From positions 3,651,001-3,715,000 of the forward strand of contig NZ_CP149798.1 in NCBI RefSeq assembly GCF_037940415.1: a DNA stretch of 64,000 nt, in the 5' to 3' direction. The notes beneath the pieces are model-generated. The model saw only the letters and a program-made list of their open reading frames with translations. It made no database searches and was not told where the DNA came from. The position numbers were made by a program, and so were the translations under genes. The stretch comes from Streptomyces sp. f51 (GTDB lineage: Bacteria; Actinomycetota; Actinomycetes; Streptomycetales; Streptomycetaceae). Below are positions 36,371-45,019 of the stretch, piece after piece; within the stretch, counting starts at the first letter, position 1, and every line of letters starts with the position of its first letter.

Positions 36371-39103
36371 TCAGCCGCCGCCTCCGAAGAGGCCGCCGTT
36401 GCCGTTGCCGTTGCCTCTGGTGGTACCGGTGCTGGACGTCGCCGACGGCGTGCTGTCCGTCGCCGTCGGCGACGAGGTCACACCACCGTCCGTGCCGCCG
36501 TTGTCGGTACCGCCGTTGTTGTTGTTGCAGTTCCAGTCGAACTTCCTGCACGTCGAACTCGGCGAGGGCGAGGGGGACGTCAGCGTCGCGCTGGGGGTCG
36601 GGCTCGGGCTCTCGGTCACGCTCTCGGAGGCCGACGGCGTCGGCGACGGGCTCGGCGCGTCGTTGAGGACCGTGCCGATGTCCGTGGGCACCGGGAAGGA
36701 CTCCGGCTTCTCGCCCTGGAGCGCGACCATCATGTAGTCCCGCCAGATCTGGGACGGGAACGAGGCACCGTGGATGGTCTTCTCGCCACCCGTGCCGTAC
36801 ATCTGGAGGAACTCGCGGTTCTTGTTGCTCTCGTTGTCGTCCAGGCGGTACATGCCGATCGCCGTGGACAGCTGCGGGGTGTAGCCGACGAACCAGGCCG
36901 ACTTGTTGCCGTCGGTGGTACCGGTCTTGCCCGCCACCTCACGGCCCGGAAGCTGGGCGTTGGTGCCGGTGCCCTTCTCGACCACGGTCTTGAGGACGTC
37001 GGTGACGTTGTCGGCGACGGCCGGGGTGAAGGCCTCCACGGTCTTCGCGATCCGGTCGTGCTGGAAGACGTTGCCGTCCTTGTTGGTGACCTTCTCGACC
37101 GAGTACGGGTCCCGCTGCTTGCCGCTGGCCGCGAAGGTGGCGTACGCCCCGGCCATACGGATCGCGCTCGGGGAGGAGGTGCCCAGGGAGAACGACGGGA
37201 ACCTGGAGCTCGCGAGGCTCGACTCCTTGATGCCGGCGCGCAGGACGGAGTCCTTCACCTTGTCCAGGCCCACGTCCATGCCCAGCTGGACATAGGCGGA
37301 GTTGACGGACTCGCGCATGGCCTCACGCAGGTCGATCTGGTACGTGGGCGGGTTGAGGGACTGGCCGCCGTCGTTCGTCTGGAGCCACTCCTTGCCCTTG
37401 TCGTCCGTCCAGTCGGTCCCGTTGTAGTCCTTGATCTTGAGCTTGTTCTTGCCGCTGTACAGGCTCTTGGGCGACGCGATGGTGCGTTCGTCCTGCGCCT
37501 GCTCCGGACCTCCCTTGGGGTCCCTGACACCCCAGGTCATGGCCGCCGCCAGGACGAAGGGCTTGAAGGTCGAACCCACCTGGGCGCCGGTCTGGTCGGC
37601 GTTGTCGGTGAAGTGCTTGGTCGCGTCCAGACCGCCGTAGATGGCCTCGATGGCACCGGTGCTCGGGTCGACGGAGGCACCGCCGAACTGGACGTACTTG
37701 TCGTTGTTCGGGCGCAGCTTGGGCTTGATGTTGGCCTTCTGCACCTTCTTCACCGCGGCCTCGAGCGCCGCGACCTTCGTCTTGTCGAAGGTCGTGTGAA
37801 TCTGGTAGCCGCCCTGACGGAGCTTGGTCTCGGTGATCCCGGTCTTGTCGCTGTTCTTGATCAGGTACGTGTTGGCCAGGTCGACCAGGTAGCCGACCTG
37901 CCCGCTCAGCGCCGCGTTGGAGCGCGGTGACTGGGTCTTGGGGAACGTCGTGTACTTGGCCCGGACCGCGGCGCTCAGCCGGCCGTCCTTGACCTCCTCG
38001 TTGAGGATCCAGTGCCAGCGGGACTCGGCACGCGCGCGGTTCTTCTCCGCCGTGGCGTTGACCGGGTCGATCCCGGGGGCGCCGGCGGGGTCGTAGTACG
38101 TGGCGCCCTTGAGGACGGAGGCCAGGAGCGCGCACTGGCTGGGGTCCAGCTTCGTGGCGTCCTTGTTGAAGTAGGCGTGGGCGGCGGCCTGGATACCGTA
38201 GGCGTTACGCCCGTAGTACGCGGAGTTCAGGTAGCCGGCCATGATGTCTTCCTTGGGCACCTTGGCCCCGACCTTGATCGAGACGAAGAGCTCCTTGAGC
38301 TTGCGGGAGATCGTCTGCGACTGGTCCTCGAGCATCGCGTTCTTCACGTACTGCTGGGTGATGGTGGAGCCACCCTGCGTCTGGCCGCCCTTGGCCATGT
38401 TCACGAAGGCGCGGGCGATACCCATCGGGTCGACGCCGCTGTCGGTCTCGAACGTCTTGTTCTCGGCCGACATCACCGCCCACCGCATCTCCTTGGGGAT
38501 CTGCGCGTAGCCGATGATCTGACGGTTGGCCTCGCCGCCCGTGGCGACCATCTCGGTGCCGTCGGCGTAGTAGTAGACGTTGTTCTGGGCCTTGGCGGTC
38601 TTGCCGATGTCCGGGATGCCCACCAGGGCGTACCCGACACCGGCGGCCACGACCAGGCTGCCGGTGAAGCCGATGAACAGGCCGGTCACGAGCTTCCAGG
38701 ACGGCACCCAGCGCGCGGCGCCGAAGCGGCCCGCGCGCGGGTAGTCGATGATGCGCTTTCTGGCGGGCTCGGGGGCGCGGCCTCGGCCACGCCCCGGACC
38801 ACCCGGTCCCTGGGGACCACCGCGCCGGCCGCCCCCTCCTCCTCCGGGACCGCCGTGGCCCGCGCCGTCGGCGGCTCTGCGCCGGCCGCCGCCGTTCCCG
38901 CGCTGCGTGGCGCGCCGGGCCTCGGCACGACTGCCGAACGGGGTCTCTTCACCCCCCGGGCCATACGGATCGGAAGGAGACCCGGTGGCGTCTCGCGGTG
39001 CATCGCGGTGGCCTGCGGACGGGCCGGGCTGCGGCTGGCCGCGCCGGGCCGCGGCACGTCCGCCGCCCTGCGGCTGCGGCGGTTTGCGACGGTGCTCGCT
39101 CAT
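36371..39103 (-). CDS. Class A penicillin-binding protein (bifunctional transglycosylase/transpeptidase)
   Basis: About 910 residues. A cytoplasmic tail of 130 residues, extremely rich in Gly, Arg and Pro, precedes one membrane anchor (near residues 138-160). The GT51 domain follows with SAENKTF near 212 and QGGSTITQQY, and then the transpeptidase with STFK near 510, SVNSAY and AGKTGTTDG near 724. A long C-terminal Ser/Thr/Pro and Asn/Gly tail ends the protein. It polymerises and cross-links peptidoglycan outside the membrane. The GT51 acidic motif is EN rather than ED, leaving the catalytic Glu. The ATG at 39103 has a GAGGAG ribosome site. Confidence 0.95.
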   Translation of the reverse strand: MSEHRRKPPQPQGGGRAAARRGQPQPGPSAGHRDAPRDATGSPSDPYGPGGEETPFGSRAEARRATQRGNGGGRRRAADGAGHGGPGGGGGGRRGGPQGPGGPGRGRGRAPEPARKRIIDYPRAGRFGAARWVPSWKLVTGLFIGFTGSLVVAAGVGYALVGIPDIGKTAKAQNNVYYYADGTEMVATGGEANRQIIGYAQIPKEMRWAVMSAENKTFETDSGVDPMGIARAFVNMAKGGQTQGGSTITQQYVKNAMLEDQSQTISRKLKELFVSIKVGAKVPKEDIMAGYLNSAYYGRNAYGIQAAAHAYFNKDATKLDPSQCALLASVLKGATYYDPAGAPGIDPVNATAEKNRARAESRWHWILNEEVKDGRLSAAVRAKYTTFPKTQSPRSNAALSGQVGYLVDLANTYLIKNSDKTGITETKLRQGGYQIHTTFDKTKVAALEAAVKKVQKANIKPKLRPNNDKYVQFGGASVDPSTGAIEAIYGGLDATKHFTDNADQTGAQVGSTFKPFVLAAAMTWGVRDPKGGPEQAQDERTIASPKSLYSGKNKLKIKDYNGTDWTDDKGKEWLQTNDGGQSLNPPTYQIDLREAMRESVNSAYVQLGMDVGLDKVKDSVLRAGIKESSLASSRFPSFSLGTSSPSAIRMAGAYATFAASGKQRDPYSVEKVTNKDGNVFQHDRIAKTVEAFTPAVADNVTDVLKTVVEKGTGTNAQLPGREVAGKTGTTDGNKSAWFVGYTPQLSTAIGMYRLDDNESNKNREFLQMYGTGGEKTIHGASFPSQIWRDYMMVALQGEKPESFPVPTDIGTVLNDAPSPSPTPSASESVTESPSPTPSATLTSPSPSPSSTCRKFDWNCNNNNGGTDNGGTDGGVTSSPTATDSTPSATSSTGTTRGNGNGNGGLFGGGG

Positions 39104-39374
39104 CGAACGATTACTCCTCGGGCAGGCGCACCTTTGCGCGCCTGGAAACGGCGGCTGGTTTCCGGTCCCCCCGAAGTACGGATGCGGTCGATCGCGCATT
39201 CACCCGTACTGCACCAAAGACGTTGACGTACTCAGACGTCACTCGGTTCCCGGTGGTTGTCCATCCCGCACAGAGTACGCACCGTCAAAACACACCTAGG
39301 GCCGAAGTTCACCCCAAATCAGGCAACTTGCTTCGTATGAATCGGTGATGTGACGCCGTTCACTCTGCTCCCTC

Positions 39375-39403
39375 TTGTCGCATCCGCAGCGCCGTTCTAT
39401 CGT
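39375..39403 (+). promoter_or_regulatory. Candidate sigma-70-type promoter of padR-ino1
   Basis: TTGTCG (39375-39380) and TATCGT (39398-39403) are spaced by 17 bp, fitting a vegetative promoter. The operator palindrome begins inside the -10 element. Confidence 0.6.
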
Positions 39404-39433
39404 GCTGATGTATCGAGTCGATACATCAGCACG
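39401..39433. promoter_or_regulatory. 33-nt perfect inverted repeat, PadR operator candidate
   Basis: Two 16-nt arms around one central base, including ATGTATCGA and TCGATACAT. The ATGT...ACAT ends match the PadR-type operator pattern. It overlaps the -10 element and start of the promoter, so bound repressor would block transcription of padR and probably ino1. Confidence 0.85.
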
Positions 39434-39478
39434 GCATAAAGGCCGCGCCGACGAGGCAGCGACAGGGAGGAGGCGACG

Positions 39479-40162
39479 ATGAGCCGGCGTGCCGGGATCC
39501 TCGAGTTCGCCGTACTCGGCCTGCTCCGCGAGTCCCCGATGCACGGCTATGAGCTGCGCAAACGACTCAATACGTCACTGGGTGTGTTCCGTGCCTTCAG
39601 CTACGGAACGCTCTACCCGTGCCTCAAGACGCTGGTCACCAACGGCTGGTTGATCGAGGAAGCAGGATCCACACCCGAAGACGCCCTGACGGCAACGCTG
39701 GCGGGACGTCGAGCCAAGATCGTCTACCGATTGACGGCGGAAGGTAAGGATCACTTCGAGGAGCTTCTCGCGCAGACGGGGCCCGACGCGTACGAGGACG
39801 AGCACTTCGCTGCTCGCTTCGCGTTCTTCGGGCAGACGTCACGCGATGTACGCATGCGCGTACTGGAAGGTCGCCGCAGCCGTCTGGAGGAGCGCCTCGA
39901 GAAGATGCGCGCCTCGCTGGCGCGCACCCGAGAGCGCCTCGACGACTACACGCTTGAGCTCCAGCGCCACGGAATGGAGTCCGTGGAGCGCGAAGTGCGC
40001 TGGCTGAACGAGCTCATCGAGAGCGAGCGGGCCGGCCGGGACGTCCAACGTCCCGGGTTCGAAGGCTCCGCTCAGCAGGACAATTCATCTGGAGAGACGG
40101 GCGGCCTGCCCCGGCACCGGGACAGCCCCCGGCCGGATCCGTCCGACGACACCGCCACGTGA
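39479..40162 (+). CDS. PadR-family transcriptional regulator
   Basis: 227 residues. The winged helix (FAVLGLLRESPMHGYELRKR, SYGTLYPCLKTLVTNGWLIE, IVYRLTAEGKDHFEELL) is PadR type 1; a long charged helix (residues 110-190) for dimerisation follows, then a polar tail. A GGGAGGAGG ribosome site precedes the ATG. The perfect palindrome in its own promoter suggests autorepression. ino1 starts 44 bp after its stop. Confidence 0.93.
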   Translation: MSRRAGILEFAVLGLLRESPMHGYELRKRLNTSLGVFRAFSYGTLYPCLKTLVTNGWLIEEAGSTPEDALTATLAGRRAKIVYRLTAEGKDHFEELLAQTGPDAYEDEHFAARFAFFGQTSRDVRMRVLEGRRSRLEERLEKMRASLARTRERLDDYTLELQRHGMESVEREVRWLNELIESERAGRDVQRPGFEGSAQQDNSSGETGGLPRHRDSPRPDPSDDTAT

Positions 40163-40206
40163 GACCCCGCTCGGGGTTTCACCGATAGACACAGGGAGCA
40201 ACCGGA

Positions 40207-41289
40207 ATGGGTTCGGTTCGCGTAGCCATCGTCGGCGTGGGCAACTGCGCCGCCTCGCTGGTTCAGGGCGTCGAGTACTACAAGGACGCCGACCCGGCGA
40301 CCAAGGTGCCCGGCCTGATGCACGTCCAGTTCGGCGACTACCACGTCGGTGACGTCGAGTTCGTCGCCGCGTTCGACGTCGACGCGAAGAAGGTCGGCCT
40401 CGACCTCTCCGACGCCATCGGTGCCAGCGAGAACAACACCATCAAGATCTGCGACGTCCCGAACAAGGGCGTCACGGTCCAGCGCGGTCACACCCTGGAC
40501 GGTCTCGGTAAGTACTACCGCATGACCATCGAGGAGTCCGCCGAGGCGCCGGTCGACGTCGTCCAGATCCTCAAGGACAAGCAGGTCGACGTCCTCGTCT
40601 GCTACCTGCCCGTCGGTTCCGAGGCCGCGGCGAAGTTCTACGCCCAGTGCGCCATCGACGCCAAGGTCGCCTTCGTCAACGCCCTCCCGGTCTTCATCGC
40701 CGGCACCAAGGAGTGGGCGGACAAGTTCACCGAGGCCGGCGTCCCGATCGTCGGCGACGACATCAAGTCGCAGGTCGGCGCGACCATCACGCACCGCGTG
40801 ATGGCCAAGCTGTTCGAGGACCGCGGTGTCCGTCTCGAGCGCACCATGCAGCTCAACGTCGGCGGCAACATGGACTTCAAGAACATGCTCGAGCGCGACC
40901 GCCTCGAGTCCAAGAAGATCTCGAAGACGCAGGCCGTCACCTCGCAGATCCCCGACCGTGAGCTGGGCGAGAAGAACGTCCACATCGGTCCCTCGGACTA
41001 CGTGGCCTGGCTCGACGACCGCAAGTGGGCGTACGTCCGCCTCGAGGGCCGTGCCTTCGGCGACGTCCCGCTGAACCTGGAGTACAAGCTCGAGGTCTGG
41101 GACTCCCCGAACTCGGCCGGTGTCATCATCGACGCCGTGCGCGCCGCGAAGATCGCCAAGGACCGCGGTATCGGCGGCCCGATCCTCTCCGCGTCGAGCT
41201 ACTTCATGAAGTCCCCGCCGGTCCAGTACTTCGACGACGAGGCCTTCGCCAACGTCGAGAAGTTCATCAAGGGCGAGGTCGAGCGCTAA
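40207..41289 (+). CDS. ino1: Inositol-3-phosphate synthase
   Basis: 360 residues, the short actinobacterial/archaeal form of MIPS. The N-terminal Rossmann motif is [20 protein letters not shown]; the conserved [20 protein letters not shown] and [12 protein letters not shown] follow. It converts glucose-6-phosphate to inositol-3-phosphate with NAD+, feeding mycothiol and phosphatidylinositol. It is downstream of padR in the same apparent operon; a PadR-ino1 pair also occurs in mycobacteria, supporting a regulatory link. Confidence 0.96.
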   Translation: MGSVRVAIVGVGNCAASLVQGVEYYKDADPATKVPGLMHVQFGDYHVGDVEFVAAFDVDAKKVGLDLSDAIGASENNTIKICDVPNKGVTVQRGHTLDGLGKYYRMTIEESAEAPVDVVQILKDKQVDVLVCYLPVGSEAAAKFYAQCAIDAKVAFVNALPVFIAGTKEWADKFTEAGVPIVGDDIKSQVGATITHRVMAKLFEDRGVRLERTMQLNVGGNMDFKNMLERDRLESKKISKTQAVTSQIPDRELGEKNVHIGPSDYVAWLDDRKWAYVRLEGRAFGDVPLNLEYKLEVWDSPNSAGVIIDAVRAAKIAKDRGIGGPILSASSYFMKSPPVQYFDDEAFANVEKFIKGEVER

Positions 41290-41311
41290 GCACGATTCCG
41301 TGCTCGCTGCT

Positions 41312-41350
41312 GAGGAGGGTCCCCGGGCTTACTGCCCGGGGACCCTCCTC
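41312..41350 (+). terminator. Terminator after ino1
   Basis: Perfect 17-bp inverted repeat (41312-41328 and 41334-41350) with a 5-nt loop. Confidence 0.87.
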
Positions 41351-41369
41351 GTATGTGAGGGTGTGACCC

Positions 41370-42632
41370 ATGGCCGTCGTGCGTGACCTGCGCGTCCTCC
41401 TGCGCTTCCAGGGATTCAGACGCCTGCTCGGTGTGCGGCTGCTGTCCCAGGGCGCCGACGGCGTCTATCAGATCGCGCTGGCCACCTACGTGGTCTTCTC
41501 TCCGGAGAAGCAGACCTCGGCGGCCTCGATCGCCTCCGCGATGGCGGTGCTGCTCCTCCCGTACTCCCTGATCGGCCCCTTCGCGGGCGTCCTGCTGGAC
41601 CGATGGCGGCGCCGGCAGGTTTTCCTGTACGGCAATCTGCTGCGCTCGGCGCTGGCGTGCGGGACGGCCGTCCTGATCCTGAGCCGGACGCCCGACTGGC
41701 TCTTCTACACCTCCGCGCTCTGTGTCACCGCCGTCAACCGCTTCGTCCTGGCCGGCCTGTCCGCCGCGCTGCCCCGCGTCGTCGACACGGACCGGCTGGT
41801 GCTGGCCAACTCCCTCTCCCCGACCGCCGGAACCCTCGCGGCCACCGCGGGCGCGGCACTCGCGTTCGTCGTACGGCTGGCGGTCGCGGACTCCGACGCG
41901 GCGGTGGTCCTCGTGGGAGCGGGGCTGTATCTGTGCGCGGCACTCGCCTCGCTGCGTATCGCCCCGGAGACCCTCGGGCCCGACCGGGATCTCGTCCGCC
42001 CGTACGTGGGCACGGCCCTCGCGGGGACCGCGCGCGGGCTCGCCGCGGGCGTACGCCATCTGGCGGAGCCCCCGCGGCGGGAGGCGGCCTGGGCTCTGAT
42101 GGCGATGACCCTGATGCGCTTCTGCTACGGCGCCCTGACGGTCATGGTGCTGATGCTCTGCCGCTACGCGTGGGCGTCCGGCTCGGACGGCGGGCTCGCG
42201 CTCCTGGGGCTGGCCGTGGGTGTCTCCGGGGCCGGATTCTTCGTCGCGGCCGTGGTGACACCCTGGGCGGTCGGACGACTGAGCCCCGGCCGGTGGATCG
42301 CGGTCTGTGCCGGCGCCGCGGCGGCCCTGGTCCCCGCGCTCTGCCTTCCGTTCGCCCCCGCCCCCACACTGGGCGCCGCGTTCCTGCTGGGTGTGACCAC
42401 ACAGGGCGCGAAGATCGCCACGGACACCATCGTGCAGTCCGCCGTCGACGACGGCTTCCGCGGCCGGATCTTCTCCGTCTACGACGTCCTGTTCAACGTC
42501 GCCTTCGTCGGAGCGGCCGCAGTGGCCGCGCTGATGCTGCCTCCTGACGGACGGTCTGTTGCGCTCGTCCTCACGGTGGCGGCTGTGTACGCCTCAATTG
42601 CGGCCGCTATGGCCCGCTTTGAGCTCCAGTAA
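41370..42632 (+). CDS. MFS transporter
   Basis: 420 residues with about twelve hydrophobic spans. Like many actinobacterial MFS_3/enterobactin-exporter-type proteins it has a short N-terminal cytoplasmic helix (RDLRVLLRFQGFRRLLGVRL) and motif A-like VLLDRWRRRQVFLYGNLLR. The substrate is unknown. A GAGGGTG ribosome site precedes the ATG. Confidence 0.87.
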   Translation: MAVVRDLRVLLRFQGFRRLLGVRLLSQGADGVYQIALATYVVFSPEKQTSAASIASAMAVLLLPYSLIGPFAGVLLDRWRRRQVFLYGNLLRSALACGTAVLILSRTPDWLFYTSALCVTAVNRFVLAGLSAALPRVVDTDRLVLANSLSPTAGTLAATAGAALAFVVRLAVADSDAAVVLVGAGLYLCAALASLRIAPETLGPDRDLVRPYVGTALAGTARGLAAGVRHLAEPPRREAAWALMAMTLMRFCYGALTVMVLMLCRYAWASGSDGGLALLGLAVGVSGAGFFVAAVVTPWAVGRLSPGRWIAVCAGAAAALVPALCLPFAPAPTLGAAFLLGVTTQGAKIATDTIVQSAVDDGFRGRIFSVYDVLFNVAFVGAAAVAALMLPPDGRSVALVLTVAAVYASIAAAMARFELQ

Positions 42633-42745
42633 GTGTCACATCAGTGCCACAGAGCCACTTCTGACACCTGCGTTGTCACAGGGTCCCGATAACTTACGTG
42701 CGTCTTACTTTCGACGTACGCATCTATGTTCCAGGGGGAACCCAC

Positions 42746-43231
42746 GTGACAACTCCGCCGCCTCAGGGTCAGAACCCGTTCGCGCAGGGCCAGCCGCCTC
42801 AGGGTCAGGCGCCGTTCGGTCAGCAGCCCCCGCAGCCCTACCCGCCCCACCCGGGCCAGCCCGGATTCCCCCAGCAGCCGACCGCCGGCTTCGCCCCGGT
42901 CCCGCCGCAGCGCCCGAAGCGCCCGATCAAGCAGTACGTGCGCGGCGGCATCGCGGTCGTCGCCCTCATAGTCGCCGGCGTCACCTGGTTCGCGGGCCGG
43001 CACGACGCGGACACCGCCAAGGTCGGCGACTGCATGAGCATCAGCAACCCGGAGAGCTCCACGAAGCCGGGCCTGAAGGTCGTGGACTGCGGCGACTCGA
43101 AGGCCAGGTTCAAGGTCGCGCAGAAGAAGTCCGACAGCTCCGGCTGCGACCGCACCAAGTACGCCGAGTACACCCAGACGGGCGGCAGCAGCGACTTCAC
43201 GCTCTGCCTGGAGGAGCTCGCCGCCAAGTAG
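42746..43231 (+). CDS. Single-TM protein with Pro/Gln-rich N-terminus and extracytoplasmic Cys domain
   Basis: 161 residues. The first 55 are rich in Pro, Gln and Gly (PPPQGQNPFAQGQPPQGQAP), then comes one membrane span (VRGGIAVVALIVAGVTWFAG) and an outward domain with four cysteines (VGDCMSI, VVDCGDSKA, SSGCDRTK, FTLCLEEL) that could form two disulfides. The GTG at 42746 has a CAGGGGGA ribosome site. It resembles the mycobacterial LppU-type domain as I recall; function unknown. Confidence 0.82.
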   Translation: MTTPPPQGQNPFAQGQPPQGQAPFGQQPPQPYPPHPGQPGFPQQPTAGFAPVPPQRPKRPIKQYVRGGIAVVALIVAGVTWFAGRHDADTAKVGDCMSISNPESSTKPGLKVVDCGDSKARFKVAQKKSDSSGCDRTKYAEYTQTGGSSDFTLCLEELAAK

Positions 43232-43247
43232 GACCGCGCAGACCCGA

Positions 43248-43279
43248 AGGGGCGGTGTTTCACGTGAAACACCGCCCCT
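43248..43279. terminator. 32-bp perfect palindrome: bidirectional terminator with parS core
   Basis: Fully palindromic from 43248 to 43279. The core 43257-43270 is a perfect parS; the outer arms AGGGGCGGT and the complement make a GC-rich stem. It lies between convergent genes (single-TM protein and cca). Confidence 0.9.
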
Positions 43280-43298
43280 CGCGTTGTCCGGCGTCAAT

Positions 43299-43312
43299 GT
43301 TTCACGTGAAAC
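43299..43312. other. parS site (perfect)
   Basis: GTTTCACGTGAAAC, 42 bp from the previous parS core. Symmetry extends to 43297-43314. Confidence 0.9.
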
Positions 43313-43330
43313 ATGACGACCGGCCACGTC

Positions 43331-44797
43331 TCAGCCCTGCTCGGACCACCACTCCTTGAGTGCCGCCACCGCGGCGTCGCGCTCCATCGGGCCGTTCTCC
43401 AGCCGCAGCTCCAGCAGGAACTTGTAGGCCTGGCCGATCGCGGGGCCGGGGCCGATGCCCAGGATCTCCATGATCTCGTTGCCGTCGAGGTCGGGGCGGA
43501 TCGCGTCGAGCTCTTCCTGCTCCTTGAGCTGGGCGATGCGGTCCTCCAGCCCGTCATAGGCACGGGAGAGCGCGGTCGCCCTGCGCTTGTTGCGGGTGGT
43601 GCAGTCGGAGCGGGTCAGCTTGTGGAGACGGTCGAGCAGCGGGCCCGCGTCTCGCACATAGCGGCGGACGGCGGAGTCCGTCCATTCGCCGGTTCCGTAC
43701 CCGTGGAAGCGCAGATGCAGTTCGACCAGACGTGAGACGTCCTTGACGAGGTCGTTCGAGTATTTGAGCGCCGTCATGCGCTTCTTGGTCATCTTGGCGC
43801 CCACCATCTCGTGGTGGTGGAAGGAGACCCGCCCGTCCGTCTCGAAGCGGCGCGTCCGCGGCTTGCCGATGTCGTGGAGCAGCGCGGCAAGCCTGAGGGT
43901 CAGGTCGGGCCCGTTCTCCTCCAGCGCCATCGCCTGTTCCAGCACGATCAGCGTGTGCTCGTAGACGTCCTTGTGCCGGTGGTGCTCGTCGCGCTCCAGT
44001 CGCAGCGCGGGAAGCTCGGGAAGGACGTGCTCGGCGAGCCCTGTGTCCACCAGGAGCGTCAGGCCCTTGCGCGGATGCGCGGACCGGATCAGCTTGTTCA
44101 GTTCGTCCCGCACCCGCTCGGCGGAGACGATCTCGATACGCCCCGCCATGTCCGTCATGGCGGCGACGACCTCGGGGGCCACCTCGAAGTCGAGCTGCGC
44201 GGCGAACCGTGCGGCCCGCATCATCCGCAGCGGATCGTCGGAGAAGGACGCCTCCGGGGTGCCAGGGGTCCGCAGAACCCGCGCGGCGAGGTCCTCCAGA
44301 CCGCCGTACGGGTCGATGAACTCCTTCTGCGGCAGCGCGACGGCCATCGCGTTCACCGTGAAGTCCCGGCGCACGAGATCTTCCTCGATGGAGTCGCCGT
44401 AGGAGACCTCCGGCTTGCGCGAGGTCCGGTCGTACGCCTCGGAGCGGTACGTCGTGATCTCGATCTGGAACGACTGCTCCACGTCGCCCACGCGGGCGTC
44501 CTTCTGGGCCCCGACGGTGCCGAAGGCGATCCCGACCTCCCACAGGGCGTCCGCCCAGGGCCGGACGATCTTGAGTACGTCCTCGGGACGGGCGTCCGTC
44601 GTGAAGTCCAGGTCGTTGCCGAGCCGACCGAGGAGCGCGTCCCGGACCGAGCCGCCGACCAGGGCGAGTGAGAACCCGGCCTCCTGGAAACGGCGGGCGA
44701 GCTCGTCGGCGACAGGAGACACCCGCAGCAGTTCACTCACCGCTCGGCGCTGCACCTGGCTCAGGGCACTGGAATTGTCTTCGTTGGCGTTCGGCAC
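43331..44797 (-). CDS. cca: CCA tRNA nucleotidyltransferase with HD domain
   Basis: 488 residues. The class II nucleotidyltransferase head has LALVGGSVRDALLGRLGNDL and DFTTDARPEDVL, the metal-binding DLD, and the RRDFTVNAMAV and DDPLRMMRAARFAAQLDF motifs. An HD phosphohydrolase domain follows (LRLAALLHDIGKPRTR). It adds or repairs the 3' CCA of tRNAs; in streptomycetes the nearby poly(A) activity is provided by PNPase. The GTG at 44797 lacks a clear ribosome site. Confidence 0.95.
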   Translation of the reverse strand: MPNANEDNSSALSQVQRRAVSELLRVSPVADELARRFQEAGFSLALVGGSVRDALLGRLGNDLDFTTDARPEDVLKIVRPWADALWEVGIAFGTVGAQKDARVGDVEQSFQIEITTYRSEAYDRTSRKPEVSYGDSIEEDLVRRDFTVNAMAVALPQKEFIDPYGGLEDLAARVLRTPGTPEASFSDDPLRMMRAARFAAQLDFEVAPEVVAAMTDMAGRIEIVSAERVRDELNKLIRSAHPRKGLTLLVDTGLAEHVLPELPALRLERDEHHRHKDVYEHTLIVLEQAMALEENGPDLTLRLAALLHDIGKPRTRRFETDGRVSFHHHEMVGAKMTKKRMTALKYSNDLVKDVSRLVELHLRFHGYGTGEWTDSAVRRYVRDAGPLLDRLHKLTRSDCTTRNKRRATALSRAYDGLEDRIAQLKEQEELDAIRPDLDGNEIMEILGIGPGPAIGQAYKFLLELRLENGPMERDAAVAALKEWWSEQG

Positions 44798-45019
44798 AAC
44801 AGAAAAGGGTACGTGGCCGCGGCCACGGGGGGCGCATGGATAAATCCCACACTCGTGCCCTCAACTTTTCCCCGGCAGAATAGGCGTACATACAGGACAG
44901 TCGGCTCTGATCCCTGATCTTGTGGACCACTCCGCGGCACTTACTCTCAGCGCACCTCGTTACCATGCGTGGACGCACATTCCGACGACCACTGACGACG
45001 ACGAGGGACGGGCGAGCGC

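Larger units (their letters stand above)
39104..39478. other. Divergent intergenic region PBP / padR
   Basis: About 375 bp. The right half holds the padR promoter and operator; in the left half (39104-39370) I see no repeat, hairpin or small gene. Confidence 0.6.
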
